Of a stretch of 34,226 nucleotides of DNA, positions 25,047-33,611 are shown piece by piece. Location of the stretch: the NCBI GenBank assembly GCA_020854115.1, contig JADZGC010000019.1, positions 1 to 34,226 on the forward strand, in the 5' to 3' direction. This DNA comes from a bacterium. GTDB lineage: Bacteria > Patescibacteriota > Saccharimonadia > CAILAD01 > GCA-016700035. Below the pieces are notes generated by a model that saw only the letters and a list, made by a program, of their open reading frames with translations, was not told the origin of the DNA and did not search any database. Position 1 is the first letter of the stretch, and every line of letters starts with the position of its first letter. The translations under genes and the position numbers were made by a program.

Positions 25047-25052
25047 ATTATA
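25047..25052 (-). promoter_or_regulatory. -10 box of uvrB
   Basis: TATAAT on the minus strand, nine bases before the uvrB ATG, so the leader would be two or three bases. No SOS (LexA) box is apparent beside it. Confidence 0.6.
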
Positions 25053-25070
25053 CGCTATTTGTTCGCATAC

Positions 25071-25093
25071 TTAAAACCGCCCCGAAGGGCGGT
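25071..25093 (-). terminator. Terminator of the peptidoglycan-binding protein gene
   Basis: On the minus strand ACCGCCC pairs with GGGCGGT (25087-25093 with 25076-25082), loop of four, followed by TTTTAA. It lies 24 bp after the stop at 25117 and just before the uvrB promoter. Confidence 0.75.
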
Positions 25094-25116
25094 CTCAAGC
25101 TACCTAGCGATATTTC

Positions 25117-26055
25117 TTACTGTTTTCGTGCAGGGTTTGACCCAAACATACTATTCCATGTCTGAGGACCCACAACGCCATCTTGAGCGAGTCCAGCTTT
25201 TTGTTGATACACCTTTACTGCATTGGCGGTATCCTGTCCATATACTCCATCAACTCCACTTGAGCCGATATTGTAGCCTAGATTTTTTAGCTGTTGTTGA
25301 ATCAAGCTAACACAAGGACCCTGATTGCCTATTCCGAAAGCGTTCAGGCCACCACAAAGGCCTACTGGGGTCGGCGCTACTGGAGGTGCTGACTGCGTTG
25401 GTTCAAGCGTTGGAGCTGGCTTAGCTCCAGGAGGTGGGGTGTTATTCACCGGTGCACCAGACCACTCTCGCACGAGCTTATACACTATAGCGCCGCCGTT
25501 TGCACTGGTCGAAAACTTAATTTCTTGATTCGTAAGGTTTCCTGCTTGACCATTGACAGTAACTTGATCTACGGGCACACAGCGTACTCTTGCTGTCGAA
25601 CTTGGACTATCGGTACCACTCCTTGTAGCAGAGGTACCTGCCGTGGTGTTCTTCCATTCCAGTGTCCAATTAGTCTGCCCTGTGCCGATAAACTTGACCT
25701 GGAAGCAATATCGAACTGTAATCCCGGCCTGCACCTTATCGGTAAACGTGATGCTGGACTTCCCGGAGCTTACCCAAGCCCGCGTACCATTCTCTTTAAC
25801 TTGCATACTCCCACCGCTAATCGTTGCTGAGCTTGCGGGCTTATAACAGTTGGTAGCCATGTTCGGTCCCGCACAAAGAACCTCATTAGCGGCAGAACTT
25901 AATCGAACTAGGAGATACCCAAGCGCGAGTGCAAATACTACTATAACTATCGCAATTATTTTTTTATCAACTTTTCTCCTAGAGCTAGATAGTACACCTT
26001 TGGCAATATTTGCTTTAGGGTTTGTTTTTTTTGTGACTGCTTTTTTCGCAGGCAT
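25117..26055 (-). CDS. Membrane-anchored protein with C-terminal peptidoglycan-binding domain
   Basis: A 312-aa protein: Lys-rich tail (1-30), membrane helix (about 32-52, IIAIVIVVFALALGYLLV) ending in RLSSAAN, then an exported beta domain (about 58-200) with two or three Cys pairs and no family I know. A Pro/Thr linker follows, then a PG_binding_1 domain (about 240-306): CVSLIQQQLKNLGYN, DGVYGQDTANAVKVYQQKAG and DGVVGPQTWNSMFG, the usual three-helix repeat that holds peptidoglycan. No catalytic domain is recognised, so it may dock a domain to the wall of this cell or of a host. It is one of four exported proteins here that act on or bind cell envelopes. It is followed by a good terminator. 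Confidence 0.8.
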   Translation of the reverse strand: MPAKKAVTKKTNPKANIAKGVLSSSRRKVDKKIIAIVIVVFALALGYLLVRLSSAANEVLCAGPNMATNCYKPASSATISGGSMQVKENGTRAWVSSGKSSITFTDKVQAGITVRYCFQVKFIGTGQTNWTLEWKNTTAGTSATRSGTDSPSSTARVRCVPVDQVTVNGQAGNLTNQEIKFSTSANGGAIVYKLVREWSGAPVNNTPPPGAKPAPTLEPTQSAPPVAPTPVGLCGGLNAFGIGNQGPCVSLIQQQLKNLGYNIGSSGVDGVYGQDTANAVKVYQQKAGLAQDGVVGPQTWNSMFGSNPARKQ

Positions 26056-26071
26056 ATGACAATTCCTTGTT

Positions 26072-27538
26072 TTAATGATGCTTGCGTTTATTATATAAGC
26101 GTTTTCTCAGTTTGGTCAAACCGCTTATGCTTAGGGCAATTACTGCTCCCCACACCACCCAGTCACCAGTCAATGAATAGGGCGTAATCTGCGTATTTGT
26201 AGCCACCGACCCGTGTATCAACTTATACCCCCGCTGAGTTACACCATCCACAAAGGTCCCATTACTATCGATTATGTAACTAAACCCGCCTCGAGCAGAC
26301 TGAATAAATGGCCGAGCGTTTGCAACGGCATGCAAGCGCGCCATTTGGCGAGCCTCAATATGATACAGATCTGAAATACCCATCGTATCTAGCGATGCCG
26401 AGTTGGTCAAAATCGTAGCCCCGCGCATCGTCATACCGCGATATAACTCCGGCACAAATGCCCCGCTGCATGCCAACCCACCATACGACTCACCATTAAG
26501 GGCGTAGGGCATCTCATGCTCCTCGCCGTGCTCCACGCTTTTCTGATCCTGGAAGTGAAGCAGCAATTGCTCTTGGCCTGCATACGCCAGCACCACCTGA
26601 TATATGTATGGCACGTATTCACCGCCGGGAACAGAAAACCATTTCTTCTGTTCAAACGCTGCGCCACCATCGGCCCGGTGGTATGTGACGAGATTATAGC
26701 CTAAGCCTGTCGTCCGCTGTTGCACACTATCGATCACAACGCCATTCGGATCTTTCAAGACACGAGTTACTGCGGCAGTATCCTGCTCGGCCTTGTTTTC
26801 CCATAGATGCGAGTACTCTGGTAAAATAATTGCATCTAGGCTTTTTTCTGGAAGGCTACCGAGCATCTCGGCAGTAGAAGTTGAGAAGGCCTCTGGGCTA
26901 AATTCATTGGCAAACTGCACCGCCGCTACATTTCGCGACTGACCGATCGGCTTCGCGTAGAGCACCCATCCCGCGAAGGCAACCACAATAGATATACCCA
27001 GCACGGCAGCTGGTTCGATCCATCGCTTGAAGCGCACACTGCGAATAATCGCGACGACAAAAAATGCCACCGCGAGACTCAAGAGGTACAATCCACCCCA
27101 TCGAGCAATATAGACCAGGGGAGTATATACAATCCAATACCCAGCATTCCCAAAAGTCCAGAATGAACCGATCCTCCCGCCAGGACCTAGCGATACAACA
27201 GAAAATAAAACCGCTCGAAAGAACTCCGCAGCCACCCAAGCAAATGGTATGAGCCACCATCGCTTATCGTAAATCGATAGCTTCAGCGTACGAACGAGCC
27301 ATACAAAAAAAACGTACCCGAGCGCAAAACTAGCCACCATAATCATTGCCGCTGTCGCTGCGACAATCTTCGTTGCGACACCGGTCGCGATTTCGGCAGT
27401 ACGCAGTGTAAACATCCAGGAGATGACGTAGCCAAAGTATGCCGACCCAATCAGAAATGCTATCCAATATGGATGTTTGTGACACCAATTGGCCAAGCCT
27501 ACTACTAATTTTGTTAGACCCTTGCGAATTTTCACCAT
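26072..27538 (-). CDS. Apolipoprotein N-acyltransferase-like membrane enzyme (nitrilase fold)
   Basis: A 488-aa protein with about six N-terminal membrane helices (residues 25-195), a carbon-nitrogen hydrolase domain (about 203-440) and a final helix (about 458-475), the layout of Lnt. The catalytic triad is readable: E241 in AIILPEYS, K299 in the KKWFSVPGGEYVP motif, and C357 in GGLACSG. Lnt adds a third acyl chain to lipoproteins from phospholipid. E. coli Lnt has a Glu two residues after the Cys (CYE); here that place is Gly359, so the exact reaction is uncertain. Most of this window's exported proteins are helix-anchored, not lipoproteins. The start is supported by TACTCT five bases before the ATG. 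Confidence 0.75.
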   Translation of the reverse strand: MVKIRKGLTKLVVGLANWCHKHPYWIAFLIGSAYFGYVISWMFTLRTAEIATGVATKIVAATAAMIMVASFALGYVFFVWLVRTLKLSIYDKRWWLIPFAWVAAEFFRAVLFSVVSLGPGGRIGSFWTFGNAGYWIVYTPLVYIARWGGLYLLSLAVAFFVVAIIRSVRFKRWIEPAAVLGISIVVAFAGWVLYAKPIGQSRNVAAVQFANEFSPEAFSTSTAEMLGSLPEKSLDAIILPEYSHLWENKAEQDTAAVTRVLKDPNGVVIDSVQQRTTGLGYNLVTYHRADGGAAFEQKKWFSVPGGEYVPYIYQVVLAYAGQEQLLLHFQDQKSVEHGEEHEMPYALNGESYGGLACSGAFVPELYRGMTMRGATILTNSASLDTMGISDLYHIEARQMARLHAVANARPFIQSARGGFSYIIDSNGTFVDGVTQRGYKLIHGSVATNTQITPYSLTGDWVVWGAVIALSISGLTKLRKRLYNKRKHH

Positions 27539-27568
27539 TCCCTAGAGTAGCACAACCGTATTACTGAA

Positions 27569-28270
27569 TTAACACTTGTAGCCACCCTGACTACAAGGTA
27601 TGAATGCCTCCGCCTGACCAAATCCGAGAATATTTACTGTTCGAGAATCGGTATAAGTCCTCTCAACTACTCTATCTACCCCCGAGCCAGGCCCTTGATT
27701 ATTGGTAATATTAGTGTTGCCCTCTATAGTTCTCAGCATAAAACCATTGGAATTCCAATAATAACCAAGAACTATCGCGACATGACTACGCTCTTCTCCA
27801 AATACCACTACATCACCAGCCTTAGCTTGATATCCACCATTCTTCTGTGCCGGGAAAAATTTCCTCTTCGCCTCAAATAAAGACTTCACGCTGACGCCTG
27901 GCTTCCACGCAAGTGGCACACGACCATCATTATCTAATCTCATCGGGTATCCAGCTTTTTTATACACCCAACTTACAAAATACGCGCACCAGGCATCTCT
28001 TACATTGCCCGTATAATCTAAGACGCTAGCGTCCCATTCTGCATGCCCGATTTGCGAATATGCAATCTTAGTGATTGTACTCCTACCATATGGCGAATCG
28101 GCTTGACTCATCCGGGCATATACACCACCAGTAACAACAAGCAACAAAATTACACCGAGTGCAATGAAACGCCGAGCGTTAGTTATCTGAAACCGCCCAG
28201 TTTTTATTGAAGTCCCTGTCCTTGATTTAGGGCTTGTTTTACGCCGTTGTTTACCATGTATTGTGGTCAC
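27569..28270 (-). CDS. Membrane-anchored CHAP-domain peptidoglycan amidase/endopeptidase
   Basis: A 233-aa protein: basic tail, membrane helix (about 34-51), then a CHAP domain (about 64-215). The catalytic Cys is C95 in DAWCAYFVSWVY, the His is H163 in AGDVVVFGEERSHVAIVLGY, and a polar pair E183/N185 lies in TIEGNTN, as in other CHAP enzymes that cut peptidoglycan peptides or the amide bond to muramic acid. Two Cys near the C-terminus (CSQGGYKC) probably form a disulfide. The start codon appears to be GTG; a TATATT lies immediately upstream but is too close to act as its -10. The protein could act on the cell's own wall or on that of a host. Confidence 0.8.
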   Translation of the reverse strand: MTTIHGKQRRKTSPKSRTGTSIKTGRFQITNARRFIALGVILLLVVTGGVYARMSQADSPYGRSTITKIAYSQIGHAEWDASVLDYTGNVRDAWCAYFVSWVYKKAGYPMRLDNDGRVPLAWKPGVSVKSLFEAKRKFFPAQKNGGYQAKAGDVVVFGEERSHVAIVLGYYWNSNGFMLRTIEGNTNITNNQGPGSGVDRVVERTYTDSRTVNILGFGQAEAFIPCSQGGYKC

Positions 28271-28331
28271 GAATATATCTCAATTAACTGCTATAAGCAT
28301 AACAATCAAATATGAGAATTACAATGTAGTC

Positions 28332-28580
28332 TTAAGCAGTAACGGTATCGAGCTTGGCCTTATCGAAGCCAACAATAATAGTGCCCTTGTAGTCCGTCAC
28401 TGGCACACCCATCTGACCGGACTTATCGATCATTTCTTGAGCCTTTGAAGCATCTGCAAGTACGTCGATGGTCTCATAGTCGATGCCCTTATCCTCAAGA
28501 TACGCCTTGACGTTCTTACAAAAAACGCAAGTTGGCGTTGTATAAACGATCACTTTATCAGATTTCTTTTCTTCAGTCAT
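28332..28580 (-). CDS. Glutaredoxin-like thiol oxidoreductase (NrdH/Grx type)
   Basis: An 82-aa protein of the one-domain glutaredoxin fold: VIVYTTPTCVFCKNVKAYL with active site C18-V-F-C21, then the GVPVTDY segment holding the cis-Pro, and a short C-terminal helix. It is expected to reduce protein disulfides in the cytosol. Shine-Dalgarno GAGAGGG is six bases before the ATG. The gene follows the TrxB/AhpF-like reductase by about 80 bp on the same strand, a natural electron donor; CVFC differs from the common CPYC of glutathione-dependent glutaredoxins and suits direct reduction by such a flavoenzyme (inference). Confidence 0.85.
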   Translation of the reverse strand: MTEEKKSDKVIVYTTPTCVFCKNVKAYLEDKGIDYETIDVLADASKAQEMIDKSGQMGVPVTDYKGTIIVGFDKAKLDTVTA

Positions 28581-28661
28581 AGTTGCCCTCTCAATAATTA
28601 CTTAACAAGTTTACTAAATATCATGCCGCTATGTCTAGTGTGTTTGAAGTAACATATGACG

Positions 28662-29678
28662 CTACGGACGCGCAGCCAGCCACATCGCGCACTGGATCGC
28701 GGCCTTGCTCCCCTCGCCTGCCGCCACGATAATCTGCTTCTCAAGCACATCGGTCACATCACCGGCAGCAAAGATACCTGGTACCGAGCTCATATTCTGC
28801 TTATCTATGACAATCTCACCCAGCTCATTCAGCTTCACTAGCCCCTGCACACAGTCGGTCGAAGGGATCGAACCAATTTCGATAAACACACCATCAACCA
28901 TGAGCTGCTTCTCAAGCCCAGTCTGATCATCTTTTACTACGACTGAGCGCACTAATGTATCACCTTCGATTTTCGTTAGACTTGCATGATTCATAACACG
29001 AATATGCGGGGAAGCCATTACTTTCTCGATCATCACCTCATCACCTGTCAGGTTATCGGTATTATTCACAATCGTAATCCCTTTGGCGAGCTTCTCGATA
29101 GACAGTGCTGCGTCCAGTGCAGAGTTACCTCCACCCACGATTACGACGGCTTTATTCTTAAAAAGCGGTCCATCGCACCAAGCGCAATACGTTACTCCTT
29201 TATTGAGTAATTCTTCCTCTCCTGGCACCCCAAGCTTCTTCGGTGTCTTTCCGCTGGCGATTATCACCGACCGACTTGTCTCCTGAGTGCCGTCCGCCAT
29301 AGTTACAACAAAGCCAGTATTTACCTTCGTGACCGAGCGAATGCCCTCTCGCAATAGCCGCAAGGTAATGTCGTCTTTGAATTCCGCCAAATGGTCTTGG
29401 AAATGCTTCGTAAGTTCAGCGCCTGAAATCATCGTAAAGCCAAGATAGTTCTCTACATCGCTCGACCACGCCGCTTGTCCACCAAGATCTTTGGTGAGCA
29501 TTAAGGTCTTGAGTTTCTTACGAGCGAGATAAATTGCAGCAGTCAAGCCCGCCGGACCACCACCAATTACAACCACATCGTACTTGGCTGGCACTGCTTC
29601 TCTCGCATGCAGTGACTGACTAACCAGCTGATCGGTCGTCTGTACTTTCGGCAACGATGTATCTATTGTAGTTTCCAC
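28662..29678 (-). CDS. Thioredoxin reductase-like flavoprotein (TrxB/AhpF family)
   Basis: A protein of about 338 aa. The FAD site is near residue 37 (VVVIGGGPAGLTAAIYLARK), the redox-active disulfide is CAWCDG near 168, and a second nucleotide-binding loop follows (VVIVGGGNSALDAAL). FAD closure is by GIFAAGDVTD near the end. In NADPH-dependent TrxB a HRRxxxR motif follows the second loop; here the place reads ITIVNNTDNLTGD with no paired Arg, so NADH or another donor is likely. It should reduce the neighbouring glutaredoxin-like protein or a thioredoxin. The start is uncertain: GTG 29678 is used, with TGTAAT nine bases upstream; an in-frame TTG at 29720 would add 14 unlikely residues. Confidence 0.8.
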   Translation of the reverse strand: METTIDTSLPKVQTTDQLVSQSLHAREAVPAKYDVVVIGGGPAGLTAAIYLARKKLKTLMLTKDLGGQAAWSSDVENYLGFTMISGAELTKHFQDHLAEFKDDITLRLLREGIRSVTKVNTGFVVTMADGTQETSRSVIIASGKTPKKLGVPGEEELLNKGVTYCAWCDGPLFKNKAVVIVGGGNSALDAALSIEKLAKGITIVNNTDNLTGDEVMIEKVMASPHIRVMNHASLTKIEGDTLVRSVVVKDDQTGLEKQLMVDGVFIEIGSIPSTDCVQGLVKLNELGEIVIDKQNMSSVPGIFAAGDVTDVLEKQIIVAAGEGSKAAIQCAMWLAARP

Positions 29679-29734
29679 AATTCGCCCATTACATAAGCAG
29701 TATAGCGCGCTTATGTTCAATCAGCCAACTTAAC

Positions 29735-30751
29735 CTACGGCCTATACTCCTTTGGTTCATAGTCGTGCGGAGCTTGGGCGAGTAGCTTATTCAACTTGGC
29801 GCGCGATAATAACCCGGCCTGCGCACCTATCTCCTGCACCACACTCATCGAGTTGATTGGCCCCCATTTCATCGCTTCACGAATATCGCCAGTCGTTATA
29901 AGTCCGGCTACAAAGGTACTCGTGTAGGCATCACCAGCGCCAGTTCGCTCATACGGCGGCTTCGGATCTGGGTAATTGCGCATCGCCAAGACTTGATTAC
30001 CGTCAGAGGCATAGCTCCCATTTGGCCCATCGGTAATTGCTACGATCTTGGGACCGTATTTGTGAATCGCTTCTACTAGTACGCGAATATTTCGTTCGCC
30101 CGGCTTCTCAGTCATCATCTGCGCCTCCTCGACATTGACCGCGAAAACTTCAGTATGCGCATAGAGTTGCTTCAGTTTCTCAAACCCTAATCGCATCTGA
30201 AATGTACCCGGCTGAAAAGCAAGCTTGACCTCGGGATGCTTGATCAGATATTCAGCTATCTCGGCGTGCATGTGCGCTCCCGATTCAGCAAAGGAGCTTA
30301 AGTAGATCCACTTCGGTGTATCCTCTTCTGGAATGCGCGGCCACTTGTAGTCATAGTCTTCGTGCTTAATAAGAATTGTACGATCAGGCTCATACCAGAG
30401 CACAAAGTGATAATTACTCGCCTTCCCTCGATTCACCTTCATGTACTGGGTTTGCACATCATTCTTGCGCAGGGCGACTAACATCCCGCGACCAATATCA
30501 TCATCACCGATGTTCGACATGAGCGAGCTCTTCAGCCCCAGACGCGACAACGAAACCGCCGCATTTGCACTATTGCCCACCCCTTCGATCACCGTCATCG
30601 ACTCAAACGGAATTTTCGAGCCATACGTCATGCACAAGAGCGGATGCTTGTCCTTTGGATCCTTATCAATTTCGGCCTCTTGTGGAAGCAGCTTAATAAA
30701 CGGCTCACTCACGACATCGCCCACGCACAATACATCAATCCTGTGGCTCAT
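29735..30751 (-). CDS. PfkB-family carbohydrate kinase, second copy
   Basis: A 338-aa ribokinase-fold kinase. The substrate-side motif GNSANAAVSLSRLGLKSSLM lies near residue 60, and the C-terminal PfkB signature PYERTGAGDAYTSTFVAG near 270, where the Asp of GAGD is the catalytic base and the Gly-rich turn forms the anion hole. It phosphorylates a sugar or nucleoside; the substrate cannot be told from the motifs. Its ATG overlaps the TGA of the preceding kinase (ATGA), so the two are translationally coupled. It is the last gene of the transketolase operon. It is clearly diverged from the first kinase, so this is not a recent duplication. Confidence 0.85.
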   Translation of the reverse strand: MSHRIDVLCVGDVVSEPFIKLLPQEAEIDKDPKDKHPLLCMTYGSKIPFESMTVIEGVGNSANAAVSLSRLGLKSSLMSNIGDDDIGRGMLVALRKNDVQTQYMKVNRGKASNYHFVLWYEPDRTILIKHEDYDYKWPRIPEEDTPKWIYLSSFAESGAHMHAEIAEYLIKHPEVKLAFQPGTFQMRLGFEKLKQLYAHTEVFAVNVEEAQMMTEKPGERNIRVLVEAIHKYGPKIVAITDGPNGSYASDGNQVLAMRNYPDPKPPYERTGAGDAYTSTFVAGLITTGDIREAMKWGPINSMSVVQEIGAQAGLLSRAKLNKLLAQAPHDYEPKEYRP

Positions 30752-31734
30752 GATACGGGTTCTCCTTCAAAAATACTTACGTTTATATCCATCATATCAA
30801 CTTCTAGATTGCGAAGCACCCCAGCTCGCGCACCAAGGTAGCCAATCACACTCGTAGCATTGGCGCTCGCGAAGCTCATCGCTTCTTGCATTGATTTGCC
30901 GCGCGCAATGGCAGCAATCAGGCCTGCGCCATAGGCGTCACCTGCGCCAGTTCGGTCGACAACCGCGCTCTTCTTATAAAGCGGCGCATGATACAGATAG
31001 CTCCCATCAAGTACCCAGCTCCCACGGGCACCCTCAGTAATGACGATGGTGTGCAAGCCAGCTCGACGCGCCACCTTCATACAACGCTTCACACCCACCA
31101 CCTGGAAGAGGAGCTCCGCCTCATCTTGATTGAGGATCACCACATCTGCCTGCTTGAGGATCCGCAGTAATCGAGTGCGCTTACTAATTTCTAGATTGCC
31201 AGGGCTGACTGCAATGCGTGAGCCCTGCAAAGCAGATTGCTTGACGATATCGGCCAGAATATCGATCGAGCCCGCGAGTGAAGTGACATATACCCACGCA
31301 CAATCTACCTTAGCCTGCTCGACAAACGCCTTCGTATACTCATAACCCGCACCGCGGTGAGTCAGCATCGAGTCCTCGCCATTCGGACCTTTGAGTACAA
31401 TCGTAATGCCAGTCTGATGCGTCTTATCTACATACAATCGATTAATGATCCCCTCCGCATCCAGCGCATGTATGATCTGTTGAGCTGCGCCATCAGCACC
31501 TACTTTTGCAAGGCAAGCTACCCGGCTCCCTGTCCGCGCAAAAGTTACTGCGGCATTCATCGCGCCACCCCCGACGTCATTGCCGATATCGGGGATATCA
31601 ATTTTCATAGCAGCTGGGAGCCGTAAAAATGGCTGGCGATCAAGAATGACCGGTGCAAATTCGTTCGAAACCAAGAACACATCATTGACGGCCCCTCCGA
31701 CAGTCAAAACATCCAGACTACTCGACTTCTCCAT
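30748..31734 (-). CDS. PfkB-family carbohydrate kinase, first copy
   Basis: A 328-aa ribokinase-fold kinase: GGGAMNAAVTFARTGSRVAC near residue 55 and the signature VDRTGAGDAYGAGLIAA near 262 with catalytic Asp. The middle VVILNQDEAELLF is the usual N-x-x-E motif region of the family. The substrate is unknown (fructose, ribose and other sugars are possible). Its ATG lies two bases after the stop of the C-terminal transketolase subunit gene and its TGA overlaps the next kinase start, so all four genes form one tightly packed operon devoted to sugar phosphates. It ends in TGA, direct evidence that TGA is a stop here. Confidence 0.85.
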   Translation of the reverse strand: MEKSSSLDVLTVGGAVNDVFLVSNEFAPVILDRQPFLRLPAAMKIDIPDIGNDVGGGAMNAAVTFARTGSRVACLAKVGADGAAQQIIHALDAEGIINRLYVDKTHQTGITIVLKGPNGEDSMLTHRGAGYEYTKAFVEQAKVDCAWVYVTSLAGSIDILADIVKQSALQGSRIAVSPGNLEISKRTRLLRILKQADVVILNQDEAELLFQVVGVKRCMKVARRAGLHTIVITEGARGSWVLDGSYLYHAPLYKKSAVVDRTGAGDAYGAGLIAAIARGKSMQEAMSFASANATSVIGYLGARAGVLRNLEVDMMDINVSIFEGEPVS

Positions 31735-31736
31735 AC

Positions 31737-32729
31737 TTACTTCGTGTGGGCTCGTTTATATGCGGTATGTGCAGCGGTAGCGATATCTGCGGCAAGCAAA
31801 CCATAATGCTCCCACAGTTCAGTAATTGTCCCCGACTGCCCAAACACATCGCGCACGCCGATACGCTGCAATGCAGCTGGTGCATGCTCACCGATGAGCT
31901 CTGCGATCACCCCACCGAGACCGCCAGTAATCTGAGCCTCCTCGACCGTCACCACTGCACGCGTTTTTTTGATGCTCTTCACCAGCGTGTCGACATCGAG
32001 CGGTTTAATGCTCGGGCTATTAATAAGCTCAACTTCGAGATCATTTTTAGCAAGTAGCTCGCAAGCTTTGATAGCCTCATATGCGAGCGGACCCGCAACA
32101 ATGATCGTCACATCCTTCCCCTCGCGCCAGACTTGTGCCTTGCCAATCTCAAACGGCGAATCCGTGCTCGTAACTATCGGTGTTTTCTCACGTGCTAGGC
32201 GCAAGTAGGCTGGCTGTTTGGTCTTCGCTATCGCGAGTGTCGCCTTGCGTGCTTCGTGCTCATCACACGGCACGATTACTGTCATATTCGGCAGCGATCG
32301 CATCAGGGCAATATCCTCAAGCATCTGGTGTGTGGCGCCATCGTGGCCAACCGATAACCCAGCGTGCGAGCCAACTACTTTCACTGGCTGCTCGTTTAAG
32401 CACGCCGTTGTACGAATCTGTTCCCAATTTCTCCCCGGCGAAAATGCAGCATACGAGCTAGTAAATGGTATAAAACCTTCGGCCGCCAAGCCTGCCGCAA
32501 CGGTGACGAGATTTTGTTCAGCAACCCCGACTTCAAAGTACCGGTCTGGATACGCCTTTGCGAAGCTTTCCATTTGTGTCGACTCCGTCAAATCCGCACA
32601 GAGCGCAACCACGCGCTCATCAAGCTCACCCGCTTGTTTCAAGCCTTCACCAAACCCCTTGCGGGTCGGCGTTTGCGTAATCGTCTCGCTAAATAATTCC
32701 TTCGATAGATGCTCGGCGTACTTACTCAT
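31737..32729 (-). CDS. Transketolase C-terminal subunit
   Basis: A 330-aa protein: the pyrimidine-binding domain of transketolase (RKGFGEGLKQAGELDERVVA, then RYFEVGVAEQNLVTVAAGLA with the catalytic Glu that activates thiamine diphosphate, and FTSSYAAFSPGRNWEQIR), followed by the transketolase C domain (from about 200). It works with the N-terminal subunit encoded just upstream; the active site forms between them, as in archaeal and other split transketolases. The start ATG 32729 overlaps the upstream stop codon by eight bases, with AGGAG four bases before it. The much longer open frame reaching 32939 is antiparallel noise within the N-subunit gene. Confidence 0.9.
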   Translation of the reverse strand: MSKYAEHLSKELFSETITQTPTRKGFGEGLKQAGELDERVVALCADLTESTQMESFAKAYPDRYFEVGVAEQNLVTVAAGLAAEGFIPFTSSYAAFSPGRNWEQIRTTACLNEQPVKVVGSHAGLSVGHDGATHQMLEDIALMRSLPNMTVIVPCDEHEARKATLAIAKTKQPAYLRLAREKTPIVTSTDSPFEIGKAQVWREGKDVTIIVAGPLAYEAIKACELLAKNDLEVELINSPSIKPLDVDTLVKSIKKTRAVVTVEEAQITGGLGGVIAELIGEHAPAALQRIGVRDVFGQSGTITELWEHYGLLAADIATAAHTAYKRAHTK

Positions 32730-33603
32730 GCTCTCCTCGTATTCTGCCACGCAGAGTGCGCAACTCATGCAGTGCTTCGTCTGCCTGTTTGGCTTTTGGC
32801 GGATCACCTGGTACATCTTTCGTACCTGGCGGCATGCCGTGCCAGACAGGGTCTCGCTCCATATAGTCGACCCCCTTACCTGGAATCGTATGAGCGATAA
32901 TCGCCACCGGGCGCTCAAAAATTGCCTTGGCTTCACCACACGCCGTTACGATTTGTTCGATATTGTGCCCATCGATCTCGATGACGTGCCAGCCAAAAGC
33001 TTGCCATTTCATCGACAGCGGCTCAAGCGGCATCACTTGCTCGGTGAAGCCGTCGATCTGAATGTTATTGCGATCTATGATGGCGGTAATATTACCGAGC
33101 TTGCGCGCACCAGCAAACATCGCCGCCTCCCAGACATTCCCTTCATCAAGCTCACCGTCCCCCATACAAACATAGATGTGGCTCGAGGTATTATCCTTAA
33201 GCTTCAACCCAAGCGCCATGCCTGCAGCTTGCGAGAGACCACTACCAAGCGGTCCGGAGGTATGCTCGAGTCCTGGCAAGCGTGTGCGCTCAGGATGTCC
33301 TTGCAGCCGCGAGCCAAACTTTCGGAGTGTCTTGAGCTCTGACTTTGAGAAATAGCCAGCTTCGGCCATGGCAGCGTAACGAACTGGCACGATATGCCCA
33401 TTCGAGAGTAGTAGTCGATCACGCTCTTCCCAGTATGGCTGCTTTGGGTTATGGTTGAGCACCTCAAAATAAAGCGCCGTAAATACGTCTGCCATCCCAA
33501 GCGAACCAGCTGAATGCCCAGACCCTGCTGCTACCAGCATCTGAATGATATCTTGCCGAATTGTATTTGCTTTAAGCTCGAGCTCTTTGACTGAGTGCTT
33601 CAT
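32722..33603 (-). CDS. Transketolase N-terminal subunit
   Basis: A 293-aa protein: the thiamine-diphosphate pyrophosphate-binding domain. GSLGMADVFTALYFEVLNHN lies near the start, then SNGHIVPVRYAAMAEAGYF and GLSQAAGMALGLKL. The TPP motif begins GDGELDEG near 148 and ends about 27 residues later in DRNNIQ, binding the magnesium-diphosphate. With the C subunit it moves two-carbon units between sugar phosphates in the non-oxidative pentose phosphate pathway. It is first in a four-gene operon with the C subunit and two PfkB kinases. A TATAAT box lies eight bases before the ATG, so the leader is one or two bases at most. Confidence 0.9.
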   Translation of the reverse strand: MKHSVKELELKANTIRQDIIQMLVAAGSGHSAGSLGMADVFTALYFEVLNHNPKQPYWEERDRLLLSNGHIVPVRYAAMAEAGYFSKSELKTLRKFGSRLQGHPERTRLPGLEHTSGPLGSGLSQAAGMALGLKLKDNTSSHIYVCMGDGELDEGNVWEAAMFAGARKLGNITAIIDRNNIQIDGFTEQVMPLEPLSMKWQAFGWHVIEIDGHNIEQIVTACGEAKAIFERPVAIIAHTIPGKGVDYMERDPVWHGMPPGTKDVPGDPPKAKQADEALHELRTLRGRIRGEHE

Positions 33604-33611
33604 CGAAGTAC

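Noticed and set aside
32218-33342. A 374-codon + strand ORF across both transketolase genes
   Set aside because: It is antisense to two clearly recognised enzymes and has no protein-like features.
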